A DNA stretch of 64,000 nucleotides from Liolophura sinensis (taxonomy: Eukaryota; Mollusca; Polyplacophora; Chitonida; Chitonidae). The notes under the pieces are model-generated. The model was not told where the DNA came from, searched no databases, and saw only the letters and a program-made list of their open reading frames with translations. Position 1 is the stretch's first letter; each line of letters begins with the position of its first letter. Shown here in pieces: positions 10,943 through 22,340 of the stretch. The position numbers and the translations under genes were made by a program. The stretch spans positions 6,325,606 to 6,389,605 of the forward strand of contig NC_088305.1 in assembly GCF_032854445.1 (NCBI RefSeq), given 5' to 3'.

Positions 10943-11437
10943 CACATATAGGCGTATATAGGCCTACTTTATATGTGCGAATGTGGAGAAGTCAAATCTC
11001 AGATTCGCTTGATAAATCGTGGTTGTATTTTGATGTCAAAGACGTGAAAGAAAAGCATTCTGAATGGTTTACTGACACATAACTTACCTTCACAAGCCCG
11101 CTAGATATCTAGCGAAACAACTTCGAAAAATCTAATTAGCCAATCACAATTTCGTGGCCTCACAAGGTATTGTTCTTGTGTTATAATATTTTAACGTTAA
11201 ACTTTCGGTTGCTAACGTCAGGTCACGCGAGACAGAATGAGGTTTTGTGGAATGTTCTTTTGCTAATGAGAAGATAGCAATGAACATTAAAACTTAACCG
11301 CACGGGGCTGTATTGTTACTTAGCTACATTTTACACGGCATAGAAATCTACACTCAGTAGTACCGCTTCGATGACCTAATAGTTAGACCATCATTCCCTA
11401 TACAGATGAGGCGAAGATGTCTCGCCCCGGCGAAGGA
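10943..11437. other. Unique sequence; nothing recognised
   Basis: AT-rich single-copy stretch. No coding or repeat signal beyond simple sequence at its right edge. Confidence 0.5.
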
Positions 11438-11460
11438 AGTATGTATGTATGTATGTATAC
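11438..11460. repeat. (ATGT)n microsatellite
   Basis: Five tandem ATGT units starting in AGTATGTATG. Too short to be of note except as a marker. Confidence 0.8.
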
Positions 11461-11492
11461 TTGTGGTTTTAAGTCGCACTTAACTTACTGGT

Positions 11493-11533
11493 TGACGGCT
11501 GGCATACGAATGTCTGTTTCGACACATAGATTA
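11493..11533 (+). repeat. Interspersed family E, fragment
   Basis: GGCTGGCATACGAATGTCTG followed by TTTCGACACATAGATT matches GGCTGATATACAAATGTTTG/TTTCGAAGCATGGATT near 34627 and, inverted, the block near 47790. Function unknown. Confidence 0.5.
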
Positions 11534-11537
11534 AAAA

Positions 11538-11695
11538 TATGATGACGAGGAATCATTAAGTGTGTATACTGTGTCGTCTTCTGGTTCATACCGCCAAAAT
11601 TCTGCCGCCACTAAGTATCATGTCCAAGACATCAGACATGACACCCTCAGGTCACATTATACTGACACCTGGCCAAGCAGTAATGTTACATCTGA
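11538..11695 (-). mobile_element. SINE family B2, partial
   Basis: On the minus strand it carries the B2 body: a TGTCAGTATAATGTGACC-type segment, the TGTCATGTCTGATGTCTTGG block and the CATGATACTTAGTGGCGGCA block, then a tail with ACTTAATGATTCCTCGTCAT. It has been disrupted by substitutions and lacks both ends. Confidence 0.7.
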
Positions 11696-11865
11696 ATGAT
11701 GAGGTCAAGCGAGGCAGAAACAAGTACCAATTTTACAGACTTTGTAATGACCTAACCCGGACGAACGACGTAGCATTAGTTCCATTGTATAATACTTCTG
11801 TATAACAGGATACATACGATTTGAATACCGATTTTGTCTAGAGCATATACCTTACTTCCCAACAT

Positions 11866-11965
11866 GGCTGAAAACTGCTGACTCTTTCAATTTGCATGAT
11901 TTCGTCCTAATTTCGTACTTTTCTGACTTCTTTGGTGATTTGTGTTAAACGTGGTTTTGGGTATA
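11866..11965 (+). repeat. Interspersed family E, fragment
   Basis: AAAACTGCTGACTCTTTCAA, GATTTCGTCCTAATTTCGTA and TTCTTTGGTGATTTGTGTTA recur in the same order at 34492-34573. The family is degenerate and its class is unknown. Confidence 0.6.
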
Positions 11966-14433
11966 TACAGTCTTTTCGTTTTGTATGACTAAGTAAACGT
12001 AAAACCGGTTGACACCAAAGTAATCTGAATTTATGTAACATAGGTGCAGTGAATTGAAATGAGATATAATTACATAAACGTACACCCCATCACATCTGAA
12101 GTTTCCATATTTTCTAATAGATTACCATTCCTTGTCCAGTTTCTGATGACGTAATTTCCCCAAGACTCCTTGTCATGCAAATATACAGTGTATGATGCTG
12201 CTCTTAAATCAAAGGTCATGTTTCTTTAGGGACAATAAACCACAAAGACCAGTCTTAGCGACAATGACAGAATTAATCAGCCTTTTGTTATGTGCGCAGT
12301 TTACGGTTGACTTTCATTCGCCTTTGTACAATTCTGAAGAGGGTGGTCGGCCTAGAAGGCCGCGTCTTCTCACAATCAAATGGTTTATTACCAAAGACAT
12401 TCAATCAAATGGCCAGCGATTTGCTTTGGCCGGCTGCAGATTAAACAATGTTATTTGTGTTCGCAAACGGATTGTTCTGTTAGCCACATTAAACCGGCGA
12501 GATTAACATATTTTTAACCTTCTGTATTGTACAGCCTGGCATTGGCATTCCGGGTGGTTTACGGCTGGCATTTCCAGTCATCCAACGGTCCTCAATCAAT
12601 GATTTCCGGTGGTTCAGTTTAGCGGAATAGCTTCTCCGCTCCGGCTGCGGATTTACAACAACCTCACTGTTTGCTTCAAAGGCATGGGGCCGCGCTTTCC
12701 AGCAAAGACAAATTTACTCAGAGAGAAAGGAACATGGAGTATTTGCTTCAGTCTCCAGATGAAACAATAAGGACGAAAAGGGGCATCGAATTGTGGACAT
12801 TTTATTGTTTTTACGTCGGGTGCGTTTTGCCATACAGCAACAAATTTATAAAGGAAACATATCATCGCTATGACAAGCTTGCGTAGCAGGTTTGATCTGG
12901 CTTGCAGTAGACGCATGCGCAGTGAGAAACAATGATGAAGACCAACATTTACCGGGGGAAAGGTTGACAGAACGGTGTCTCGATGTTTGCTTAATTTCCT
13001 CGCCCAGTGCATATATTTTGTTTACGTTTGAAAACTCAAACTTTGTGGTTGTCACTCAAAACTTGCTTAATATTTGTTTTCGTATGAAAACCCACATGAA
13101 TCTGGATAATTTTATCATGCGTTGTGGATGAAAGAGGCAAACTTTTTTTCTTTTTTTTCTGACCTCTGTATATTGTAAATATAAAATTTAACTATTCCAC
13201 AACTGCACCAATATATTTCAGTGTACATGCTATGGACAATATCAGAGGACGAAAAGTTCTGATAGTCGTGAGGTTACGAAATAAGCCTCTGAATGTTTTC
13301 GTTTCTTTTATTTATGATTTGATTCAATAATTTGTCGCTTGGAGTTACATAACATGACCTTTTCGGAAAACGCACACTGGTTATAAGTGTATTTTGTTTT
13401 CACTTCAGTGATGATGGACAGGTTTGAATTTTTTTCTTTTTAGTGCATTTGTATCACAGACACTTACTATTTGTTTTAACAGTAGTTACATGTATGATAT
13501 GGTTGCTAAATGAAATGTCATATCTATAAACTTGTAAGTGTCTCAGGGACATCTGTCGCTGAATATCAAACCTTTTATGCATATTTAATATAGACAACAT
13601 GGAGACATATTGCTGTGGATCTCGTTGCCTGTATATGAAATTACCAGCACCTACTAACAAATTTTTCTTCAAGTTCAGTACTGTCTGGAGCTATTGTACA
13701 TTAAATCGCAAGCACTTAAATGAGGAAACAAAATTAAGCATAGGATAACAAGGATGAGGATTAATGTCTGGAGCGGAGTTAATCCATTCTGGAATAGTGA
13801 AAAATCTTCGTCAACAGTAACTCATCCCGTGCATTCATACTCAGTTGAATGTGCAGCTCAGAAGAGCTTCCGGGGGCAAGGTAGATGAGGATGAATGGTA
13901 AACAGTGGGGACCGTGTCATCAAATATAACCTGCGAGGTGGTCGAACTAGATCCTCTCTGTTTGTTCTGTCCTGTGGACCGTTTAGTCATAAACAAATAA
14001 GATCTTATTCAACAGTTCTAAGCCTTGCAGTTATATACTTAGTGTCTCGTTCTCCTATCATCAGCGAATATGTTTTAATGGCAACCGTGTCGGTGTTGCG
14101 CGAGGACATGAAACCGTATAATACCGAGGGTTTATTAAAACAATCAACTTCCCGACGAATGTCTGTGGGACGCAGACAATGACGCCATATTATCAAACAA
14201 AGTTTTTGTCACCCTGGGCAGAGACGGAAATTTTGTAGTACCCGGAACCCACTAGCAGCCTACAGGCGTGTGGTAACGGTGTCTAACAGACAGACTTGAT
14301 ACAAGTATACATCATTATACTGTGCTCCATTCATCCACTAGCATCAAGTACTGTTTGATTCGTATTCACTAAAATACATTAATTAGTTATTTATTTGTTT
14401 TTGCCTGATTTGTGAGGGGGTATGTTAAGATAT
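11966..14433. other. Unique sequence with a GC-richer island at about 12290-12660
   Basis: Mostly AT-rich single-copy DNA. The sub-block 12290-12660 is GC-richer and contains a perfect 13-bp palindrome-like GGCCTAGAAGGCC at 12349-12361. Open frames (up to ~119 codons at 12653-13012, minus strand) show no recognisable protein features. The island could be a conserved non-coding element. No gene is supported. Confidence 0.35.
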
Positions 14434-14478
14434 TGCAGTACGGTGTCAAGCACCAATAAAATAAATAAATAAATAAAA
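14434..14478 (+). mobile_element. SINE 3' tail fragment
   Basis: CAGTACGGTGTCAAGCACCA followed by ATAAAATAAATAAATAAATAAA is the A/F-type SINE 3' end with its poly-AAAT tail. No body is recognisable upstream. Confidence 0.65.
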
Positions 14479-14749
14479 CTAAGACATTGCACTTTGTCTG
14501 CGGTTATGTTTGTTTACGGTTAAAATGGGAGGCTAAACTTGCTACACACAAGGAGGTCGAAATTGAAGTAAAATTGTTTTCTGTTTACAACAATTACCCA
14601 GAAATCTGTGAAGTGCTATACACAGAAAAGCTTACACAAGCTGAACGGCCTTGTTGAAGGTGTGAAGGAATTCTACAAACTTATGATCACCATGACTTGA
14701 GCAAGACATGCATGTTACAGTGGTCAATCGATCTGCTTCGATTATCAGT

Positions 14750-14905
14750 CAGAAGGTTTGTCAGATACCTACCGAAAGCCAGTGGTTTATACTCCGGCCA
14801 TTCAGATTTTCACCAGTCAGAAACAGGGCAGCCATTTTATAATAGAAACGCTCTTGGGTACGGCGTTAAACGCTAATGAAATAAATAAACAACAACAACA
14901 AAAAA
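14750..14905 (+). mobile_element. SINE-like element family F, diverged
   Basis: The 3' end TTGGGTACGGCGTTAAACGC, followed by TAATGAAATAAATAA, is the tail shared by the SINE families here. The body (AGTGGTTTATACTCCGGCCA, CACCAGTCAG) resembles the family D/F body. A-rich simple sequence follows (CAACAACAACAAAAAAAG). Confidence 0.55.
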
Positions 14906-14952
14906 AGAAAACTAATAAACAAAACATTGTTGTTTGGGTGTGTTTCCTCTAG

Positions 14953-15090
14953 GATGAGGTTGTCCTTGGAAGGGGATGCTTGAAACGGTTTCATCCGGGA
15001 TGAGATTGTGCTTGAAATGTGGCTCTTGGAAGGGTTTTCTCCTTGATCCGATTGTGCTTGGAAGGAGATGCTTGAAAGGATTCCATCCGG
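14953..15090 (+). repeat. 46-bp tandem repeat, 3 units
   Basis: Three consecutive 46-bp units start GATGAGGTTGTCCTTGG, GATGAGATTGTGCTTGA and GATCCGATTGTGCTTGG. Units one and three end in ATCCGG. A partial GATATATAC follows. Units are about 70-80% alike, so it is an older minisatellite. Confidence 0.85.
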
Positions 15091-15453
15091 GATATATACT
15101 CAAGGAAATGCTGACCAGCTGTACTCCGTCTATCCAAAACATGATGTAGGCCTGTGCTCATTTAAGATAGGTTCATTGTTGCAATTCTTTATAAACTTGT
15201 CAGGATAGCAGCTTGTAGCTTAACTTCTCTAATCGTAAGGTTAAATTCAACATTATTGACATTAGCTCTGTCGTAATATAGAATTAATGCAGTGTTTTTT
15301 TTCTCGAATCGTGTGCGTTGATGTGTATAGATGTCACATGCATTGCTGTAAATGATGTTGGTTTATGTATATATTTACCTTTTCAACCGTTCCTGTTATA
15401 TGTTGACTTGTCGACGCACTCATGATCTTATATGTGATGCTTGTATACCTTAT
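15091..15453. other. Unique sequence; nothing recognised
   Basis: AT-rich single-copy stretch between the 46-bp repeat and the MITE. Confidence 0.5.
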
Positions 15454-16017
15454 GTTAAAGGAGAAGAAAACTTAAAAACATGACACTATAGGCTGAAAAG
15501 AGCACATTTTTTTCTATCTGGTGGTGCCTGCTGCACAATTTTGTCATTTTGCCTCGCCATACATGTGAAGGCTGAAAATGGCAAAGCTGGTATAAATCGC
15601 GTCCTACATCTTTAACACCCTGTAATTTATGCTGTGAGTGTGTTTTCCGCCAGTGAGAGTGGTTAAAACTGCCACATTGTTCGTATAAACCCAGAACCTA
15701 CGTCCAACATTCCGGTTTCCCGATCGTCAAGCGGAAAACGAACTGTACTGTTCGCTACCTTCGGGAAACAAAAGTTCTACCGGAAATGTACGAACTACAC
15801 TTCGGCGGTTTCCGGCCGCAATTCTTCTAACACAGAAGACCTCAGGGCTAGCTCTTAGGCAAAGTGGAGTCGCCCACAGCGGATTTGGGTGCTGACTTGA
15901 TTTATAATTTATCAACTTGAGGTACATATTAGAATTTTTTATGGCATGCACCTGCGAGGAAAAGTATACTCTTTTCAATGGTATTTGATTGATATTTAAA
16001 TTTTCTTCTCCTTTAAC
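15454..16017. mobile_element. MITE-like DNA transposon relic with 23-bp TIRs
   Basis: The left end GTTAAAGGAGAAGAAAACTT(AAA) at 15454-15476 is the inverted complement of the right end at 15995-16017 with one mismatch. The symmetry continues inward: TGAAAAGAG lies exactly 17 bp inside both TIRs. Both ends include TTAA (15455-15458 and 16013-16016, the latter as TTTAAC), so a TTAA target duplication of piggyBac type is possible. There is no transposase ORF in the 564 bp, so it would be non-autonomous. The interior is GC-richer and unique in this window. Superfamily assignment is inference. Confidence 0.8.
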
Positions 16018-17337
16018 AAACCAACGTTTTTGTGCAGCAGCCTGGAACTATTCGTCAAACGTCTGTTGTCTAAACAGAATTGACACTGAAAGTAATACAG
16101 TGTTGTAATACCACTAAAGGAGGCAATTGATGTTTCTCATCTCCCTATGTGGTAAGGCCTTCCATTTTACATACCAGGGGTTTGCAATCTTATTCAGCTG
16201 GTCTATCGGATGAAAAAGCGCGTCTTTATTCCCGGTCAATAAAACGCAGAAGGTAACTTTCAATTTGGGTTCTTTTTTTTCACTCGAGATAAGTGTAATG
16301 TCGGATATCGCTTAAGGAGTTTGTACGTAGCGAGAGCTAAACGAAATGTCGAATAAAAAAAACTCCCATAAAGTCGTGCCTTATTGGATAAAACACAGTT
16401 GAAATACACTTAAAATCTAGTGAATACGTCGGTGTGAGTAAACGTCTATGCGCAAAGGAGAGGCTGGAGAACAGTAATTGGGTATAACCTTCCACTGGAA
16501 AATGTAAATCCTTGCATCTCAGTCTGACGCCGGGCACGGAGAAGATGGTGATAAATAAAATGGAGCCGAGCTTCGTGAATATCTGGAACTGACTTGCTTG
16601 ACATCTTTCGTTTTCTTCTTCATCTCAAGACTTTACGTTTTCTTTCTCTGGATTTATTTATCAAACGTCATAGCCGAGACAAATCGGAGCTTAATTGTGT
16701 CGACTGTGAGATCGTATCGCTGAAGGACCTACGCAAAGAAATTCGCCAGTAGACTTTTTTCCGTGGTTTCAAAGAGCAAGCTGGGGATAGAAGTCAATTG
16801 ATTTAGACAATTGTCTTCAGATAACATAAATCAAAAAGACACCGCATTTAGCTGGTTGACAGTTGAAATATAGCCATCCGACATCAGCAATTCCAGCTCG
16901 AAAACTTATCGAAATCAAAAGCTTTGAGTCTCCGCCATTACGTCTTTGAACGTGATTGGCAGTGAAAGTTGCTGGTCTGTTTTCGCTCTCAGTGTTCGCT
17001 CCCAATAAAGTTCATTGCCGTGACCTCTGTCTCCTCTGACCTGGCGAAGGTGACCTCTGGTGTGGCTTTCAATTGCTTCAATTAGTGAGCGTGCTTTTCC
17101 ACAGCATACCAGTTTCTACGCGCCTAATTCACAGCACTATAGCTTTTGTTTTCCCGTTTAAAAGCAAGGTTATCTTGACGAATTCTTGACTGCAGGACTC
17201 GAATATTTGTCAAATAAAACGGAAGTGATAAGCCAGGCCAAGAGTCGCGGTCTCCTCCTCTCTAGAAGGTTAATTGAGGTTTTAAACAAAGTTGTTCAAT
17301 TTAACTCACTAAATAAAATCGTTCGGGTGTATTTTTT
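16018..17337. other. Unique sequence with a GC-richer island at about 16400-17120
   Basis: Single-copy sequence. The island carries several TTTATT/TAATT cores and balanced composition, with no ORF of note. Candidate non-coding regulatory element by composition only. Confidence 0.3.
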
Positions 17338-17474
17338 GACTGGCGTTTTGCGCCGTACTCAAGATTATTTTACTTATGCGACGGGGGCCAGCATTATGAT
17401 TTGAGCAAACCACTCAGAACGCGAGAGAAATCCACGTCCATCCGCAGGTTGCTGCAGACCTTCCTACGGGGCGT
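17338..17474 (-). mobile_element. SINE family A, 5'-truncated and diverged
   Basis: GACTGGCGTTTTGCGCCGTA through GACGGGGGCCAGCATTATGA and ATCCGCAGGTTGCTGCAGAC are the SINE-A 3' half on the minus strand. The A-T tail is eroded and the tRNA head absent. Confidence 0.85.
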
Positions 17475-17850
17475 GTGTAACCTCAAGTTTATTTCAAATT
17501 GGCTTAAGTAGGAAAAATAAGTTTTCTTGGGTTTTCAACTTCTATAAAATTCCAACAACATTCTTTTGGGGTTTATTCTACTGGTCATACTGGAAACTCA
17601 AGTCCATAGTTGCTTATGTGATTTGATTGAGGAATGTGTTTTTCCCCTTCTTCCCATGGGATAATAAGTTCAAAGAAGTGGTAGCTGATGGAACAATCAG
17701 AGCAGACTGAAGCTCTGAACAGGCTGAAATTCCAGCAGAAGTATAACAATATAAAGAGTCATATAGAATAGCTTGTATATGTATCCCAGTTAAATGCTAT
17801 TAACCCTTATCACCGATGAATCCTGAAACCCACGGGTAGATATATATTTA
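17475..17850. other. Unique sequence; nothing recognised
   Basis: Single-copy AT-rich DNA between two SINE-A copies. No gene signal. Confidence 0.5.
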
Positions 17851-18010
17851 CTTATTCATTTGATTCGTGTTTTACGCCATACTCAAGAATATTTCTCTTA
17901 TACGACGGCGGCTAGCATTACAGTGGGAAGACACCGGGCAGAGCCCTGGGGAAACCCACGACCATTCACAGGTTGCTGACAGCCCTTTCCACGTACAGCA
18001 GGAGAGGAAG
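17851..18010 (-). mobile_element. SINE family A, 5'-truncated
   Basis: Minus-strand 3' half with TTTACGCCATACTCAAGAAT, ACGACGGCGGCTAGCATTAC, AGAGCCCTGGGGAAACCCAC, ending near the GCAGGAGAGGAAGGC segment. Head missing. Confidence 0.9.
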
Positions 18011-18754
18011 GCTAGATGTACAAGTTACTTACGTTATTCTGTAAGTGAATACATGTGTATAACCATATTAATAAGAAACAAAGGAAAAAGATAGTATAAT
18101 TATTGAGGTAGCCTTTTAACATGGTATATAGGTTACGAAAATGACAAGGATTTCACCATGTCTTTCAACCATGAACTAACCCTGCGTAAACAGGGCTGCT
18201 TTAGTTCACTTACTCCTCCAGTCTCAAGCCATAATATTTTGATGTTTATGGAGTGATTCGAAGTATATAGATGTTTTTCGGGGACGAAAATCCATGCCAA
18301 GTGTGCCAACGTATATGCAAGAGCTCTGCAGGTGGCGCTGATTGTAGACAAGAGGTAAATACTCCTCGTTTAGCTGACTGGCTATAAATACGTGCTTTTT
18401 CTCTCTCGTTATCGCGAGGCTGTCAGCTATAGAGCGTGATTCAGAGTGAGTTTGTACGCTGGCTTGACGTTTAATTCGTCATCAAATTTTATACGAATAC
18501 CGTATGTTACTAATTTCAAAGATATGCCAGATTATAAAATGATTATCCCTACCTTTCAGTTTTAAAGGGAATGACTTAATCGACCAAGGCAAATTCTTAA
18601 AATGAGATAAATAAAATAAATAAATGTGAGATTCTTAAAGGAAAATTCATGGATCAACGTGAATACTAGAGTTTCATGGCACTATTATCATGGATGGGTA
18701 CCGGCCGACGAAGAACCGCCGTGCACCACCAATTTGTACATACGTACATATAAT
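18011..18754. other. Unique sequence; nothing recognised
   Basis: Single-copy sequence with no repeat or coding signal apart from a short (AAAT)n near 18605-18624 that may be a lone SINE tail. Confidence 0.5.
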
Positions 18755-18881
18755 TAAAGACGTAACGCAATGGGAGTAAAACCAGAGCAGCGACGACAGT
18801 GTGATAGCTGTGACAGTGTGACGTAACCAGTGAAATACGGCCTCTTGTCAATTTACCTCAGTTAGGGTTTTACTCTAACTG

Positions 18882-19246
18882 GTGAGTGAGTGAGTGCTTG
18901 GGGTTAAACATCGTACTGAATAATTTTTCAGTCATATGACGACGAAGGAATCCTTAGTGTGTGTGTAATGTGCCTCCTTGTTGCAGGACGGATTTCCACC
19001 ACTCTTTTATCTAGTGCTGCTTCACTGAGACGACTAACCCAAGGCATGTTAGCCGCCCTGCCAGATCCATTATACTGATACGGGACAACCAGTCGTTGCA
19101 CTATGCTATACTATCCTTCATACTGAATGCCAAACGAGGAAGTTACAACTTCCTCTTTCAGTCTTATGTGTGACGCGACCCAGGATTGATCCTGATTCTA
19201 ACGCTTCCAAAGAGAACGCTGTACCAACTGTGATATCCGGGCCGGT
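18882..19246 (-). mobile_element. SINE family B, full length, with 15-bp target-site duplication
   Basis: Flanked by GTTTTACTCTAACTG at 18867-18881 and identical sequence at 19247-19261. The insert reads, on the minus strand, GGCCCGGATATCACAGTTGG through an A-box-like region, ATCCTGGGTCGCGTC, TGCCATTCAGTATGAAGG-type sequence, GACTGGTTGTCCCGTATCAG, TTAGTCGTCTCAGTGAAGCA, GTGGAAATCCGTCCTGCAAC, CGTCGTCATATGACTG and a CACTCACTCAC tail. The perfect TSD shows LINE-type retroposition into element C. Confidence 0.95.
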
Positions 19247-19317
19247 GTTTTACTCTAACTGATTATATAATTGCTTAAATAGTAGCAAATTACATGTCAC
19301 CTGGCACCATGGTTTGA

Positions 19318-19375
19318 ATGATAGATTATGGCTTTACGCCACATCGGCAATTTTCAGCCATATTATGGCGAAACG
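19318..19375 (-). mobile_element. 5'-truncated SINE fragment with 8-bp target-site duplication
   Basis: A 58-bp insert flanked by TGGTTTGA at 19310-19317 and 19376-19383 interrupts element C. On the minus strand it reads as a SINE tail: ATATGGCTGAAAATTGCCGA, TGTGGCGTAAAGCC and a short ATCAT end. The same tail occurs at 29371-29417. Confidence 0.75.
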
Positions 19376-19535
19376 TGGTTTGAGCAGAATTAGGTAAAAC
19401 AAATGCAGTGGTGTAAATTGCAATATATTAGACGCCACTGATCTAGAATTACTCAAACTCTGCGTTGTCATCACATTTAAATCATGCAATAACTACATAA
19501 CATTTTATACTACAGGGAATGGCGTGCGGGAAACA

Positions 19536-20216
19536 GTATAACTGACTGAACCTAGCCACGTTATTTACATTAAACCGAGCCACGTTACATACACTGAACC
19601 TAGCCAAGTTATATACACTGAACCGTGCCACTTTATATACACTTAACCGAGCCAAGGCATATACACTGAACAGTGCCTGGTTATATACATTGAACGGAGC
19701 CACGTTATACAGAGTGAACCGTGCCACTTTATATACACAATGGACGGTTTCAGATTATATACACTGAAGCAAGCCGTGTTATATACACTGAACCGAGCCA
19801 CTTTAATACACTGAGCCCTGTCACGTTATATGCACTGAACCGAGCCAATTTATATACACTGAACTGTGCCATGTTATATACACTGAATGGGGCCAAGTTA
19901 TATACACTGAACCGTGTCACGTTATATACACTGAACCGTGTCACGTTATATACACTGAACCGTGTCAAGCTATGTACACTGAACCAAGTCACTTTTTATA
20001 CACTGAAGCGAGCAACGTGATATACGCTGAACCGAGCCACATTATGTTCACCGAACCGTGCCACCTTATATACACTGAGCCCTGCTACGTTATATACACT
20101 GAGTAGTGTCACGTTATATATACTGAACCGTGCCTGGTTATATGCACTGAAGTGTGCCAATTTATATACACTGAACCGAGCCACGTGATATACACTGAAC
20201 CGGGCCACGTTATATA
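19536..20216. repeat. 24-bp minisatellite, about 28 units
   Basis: Tandem units of the form TTATATACACTGAACCGAGC + CACG, with variants in the second half (CCGTGCCAC, CCTAGCCAAG). The 24-bp period is divisible by three, so several frames stay open for 80-100 codons on both strands. These frames translate only as 8-residue repeats and have no other coding evidence. The array begins about 50 bp after the end of element C. Unit homogeneity is moderate. Confidence 0.95.
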
Positions 20217-21949
20217 CTAAAACCGGAACGGGGAGGAACCACTACTAATACTGATAAGCTGTGTTCGACTTCGGGGGCTGCTCACTAAACAAATTGTCGG
20301 AAGGCCTGTCACTTAATACTGTGGATTGTATGGGTTTTACACGAGAATGCTCGCCAGATAAGTTATGAATAGATAGCGATAGGTATATCATCCGTCTGCT
20401 ATTCCCTTGGCATATAACTAAGTGCCTTTAATGTAGTTTTTTTATCATTTAAGGATGACTGGTGGCGAGAAAGTTGCCACTTTTTCAGCATTGGCATAGT
20501 TTAGCAAAAAACCAAATCTGAGGTAAATTCACAAGAGACCAATTTCAAGGGTTACATGTGACCTTTCGCCTAAAGATACAATTGTTGTTTATGCAGATCC
20601 AGTGTAAAAGCGCAATGTTTTTGCAAAATGCTCTACATTTATATACTCGCAAAACTCCGTGGATCTCGCGAGATTTCAGTGAAATTTTCTGTACGATGTA
20701 AGGCTTGAAAGCTTGGAAGTCACCAAAAGCTTATGGAACATCTCTAGATGGCCACCACATCGCGCAAGACTAGCGATGCTTCAATTTGACACCGGAAGTT
20801 AGGCATTTTGGTCACTAATCCCCATGTTTCCCTATTCAGAATCAAGACCAAAAAGACAATGAAAGCCCGTGTCGGCTCCAAGACGCTTTGCATTTTATGT
20901 GTATGAGCTATACCGCGCGAAGTAAGGATTAGACTGTCTGACTCGGAATTGAAGGTAACAATGAAACGGAATTTGGATCAAAGATACTTTTAAATTGGGT
21001 TCGGATTATTGGGTTAATTTAATAATTCTAATTCTATACTGGCCGCTCGTGAAAGAGTCGTAATCGCTGTTAGTCTTGTTAAGCCGACTGTTTTTATAAG
21101 CATATTCTTTGTGGGTAAGCGACGAGGATTTTAAAGGACAAACAGAGATCCTGTCGTCGGTCAACAATGAAATCAGATTGTGTTAGATTTAAGCTTCGCC
21201 AGTATGAATAACTACGTTGGTAAGTATGTACGTAAGTATTACAGTGAGTAAGTAAGTCGTCTAGTTGGAGATCAAGTATCATTCATTGTCTTCACAATTG
21301 GCTTGTATATTGACAAGCTACGCCCCCATCCATGCCTGGTTTTAACGACACTAAACCACTAAGCCAGATATTGGTCACACTCCATAACCGGAAGGACGCA
21401 AATTAGCCAGATACCTTACCATTAATTTAATAGCTGATGGCGGAAAACAAAGAGATAAAAAGGCAAACTGTTCATACATCATTCGACCGAAACATGTAAC
21501 TGAAGTTATGTTTTCAAGACACAAATGAATATGAATTCTGATCTGGGATTCATTAAGCTTAATAATAACGAGCATAGACTGCCTTAGGTATATAATACAA
21601 AAGCTGAATGTTTCATTTTACTGGTATAAGACAGATATTAACGACGTTACATGTCATCTACATTAAACATTAATTAAAAGAAAAAAAAATCTACACTCAT
21701 AACTGGCAATATACCACTGATGATACGATACGAGTTTGTTCTTTCGTTGAAGACAAATTGGTGAAAGCTGGATTTGAACTCGCGACCTAGATATTAAAGG
21801 CAAAGATTGGTATGGCTTCTTCAAAACAACTGACGACCTATAAAGCCCATCGTTGCCAAAGACTCACAGCTATGGCCATACTGCGAAGTGACGGCGTGGA
21901 AAATCAAATACACAACGACAGAGGTCTGTCTGAAAATCAATTACAAGTC
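20217..21949. other. Unique sequence; nothing recognised
   Basis: Single-copy sequence with a short (GTAA)n-like tract near 21219-21254 and an A-run at 21682. No supported gene. Confidence 0.45.
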
Positions 21950-22340
21950 GAAATGGTCGGGCTGGCCGGAGATACAGCGTAAACTGTTCCTTTGAGATCT
22001 ATTTGTCGGCGTATTAAGACACGCCCTCATGGTTTTCATTACCTAATTTGTTCCGCTGTGTTATTATGGCGGACAACTGAGGCAGAGACCTGGCGCCTTG
22101 TACTGGAGGCAAGCACTGAACATCGGTTTTTACCAAGAGCACTATTTAGGCGCCGATTGCGGCAGAACAATTAATTATTTAACCATAGATTCAGCAGTGG
22201 CTCCATGTGCCATAATGTTTCCCTCTGCCATCATCAGGTGTTTAATGTGGCGTACGGACCCGCCATAAGGCGCAATCACAGAGCGGTGGACTCCGCCAAT
22301 ATGCTATCAATAACTCTGGAAGCAATTTAGGGTAATTATG
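21950..22340. other. GC-richer unique island, candidate regulatory element
   Basis: Repeat-free block with ATTAATTATT (22170-22180) inside otherwise GC-rich sequence and no long ORF. It resembles a conserved non-coding element by composition. Not testable from a single sequence. Confidence 0.25.

Larger units (their letters stand above)
18755..19485 (+). mobile_element. Interspersed element C, interrupted by two nested insertions
   Basis: Element C recurs at least seven times in the window on both strands. This copy runs AAACCAGAGCAGCGACGACA, GTGACGTAACCAGTGAAATA, TTGTCAATTTACCTCAGTTA, TAGTAGCAAATTACATGTCA, then a distal part with GACGCCACTGATCTAGAATT also seen at 63285-63310. It is split by a family B SINE (18882-19246) and a 58-bp SINE fragment (19318-19375). 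It has no ORF, no tRNA head and no A-tail, so it is probably a non-autonomous DNA element. Its class is unresolved. Confidence 0.8.

Noticed and set aside
12192-13055. ORFs of 69-119 codons in the GC-richer island
   Set aside because: Frames overlap on both strands without one dominating, and none has recognisable features. Treated as a non-coding island.
19482-20208. Several 70-99 codon ORFs on both strands
   Set aside because: They are frames of the 24-bp minisatellite, open because the period is a multiple of three.
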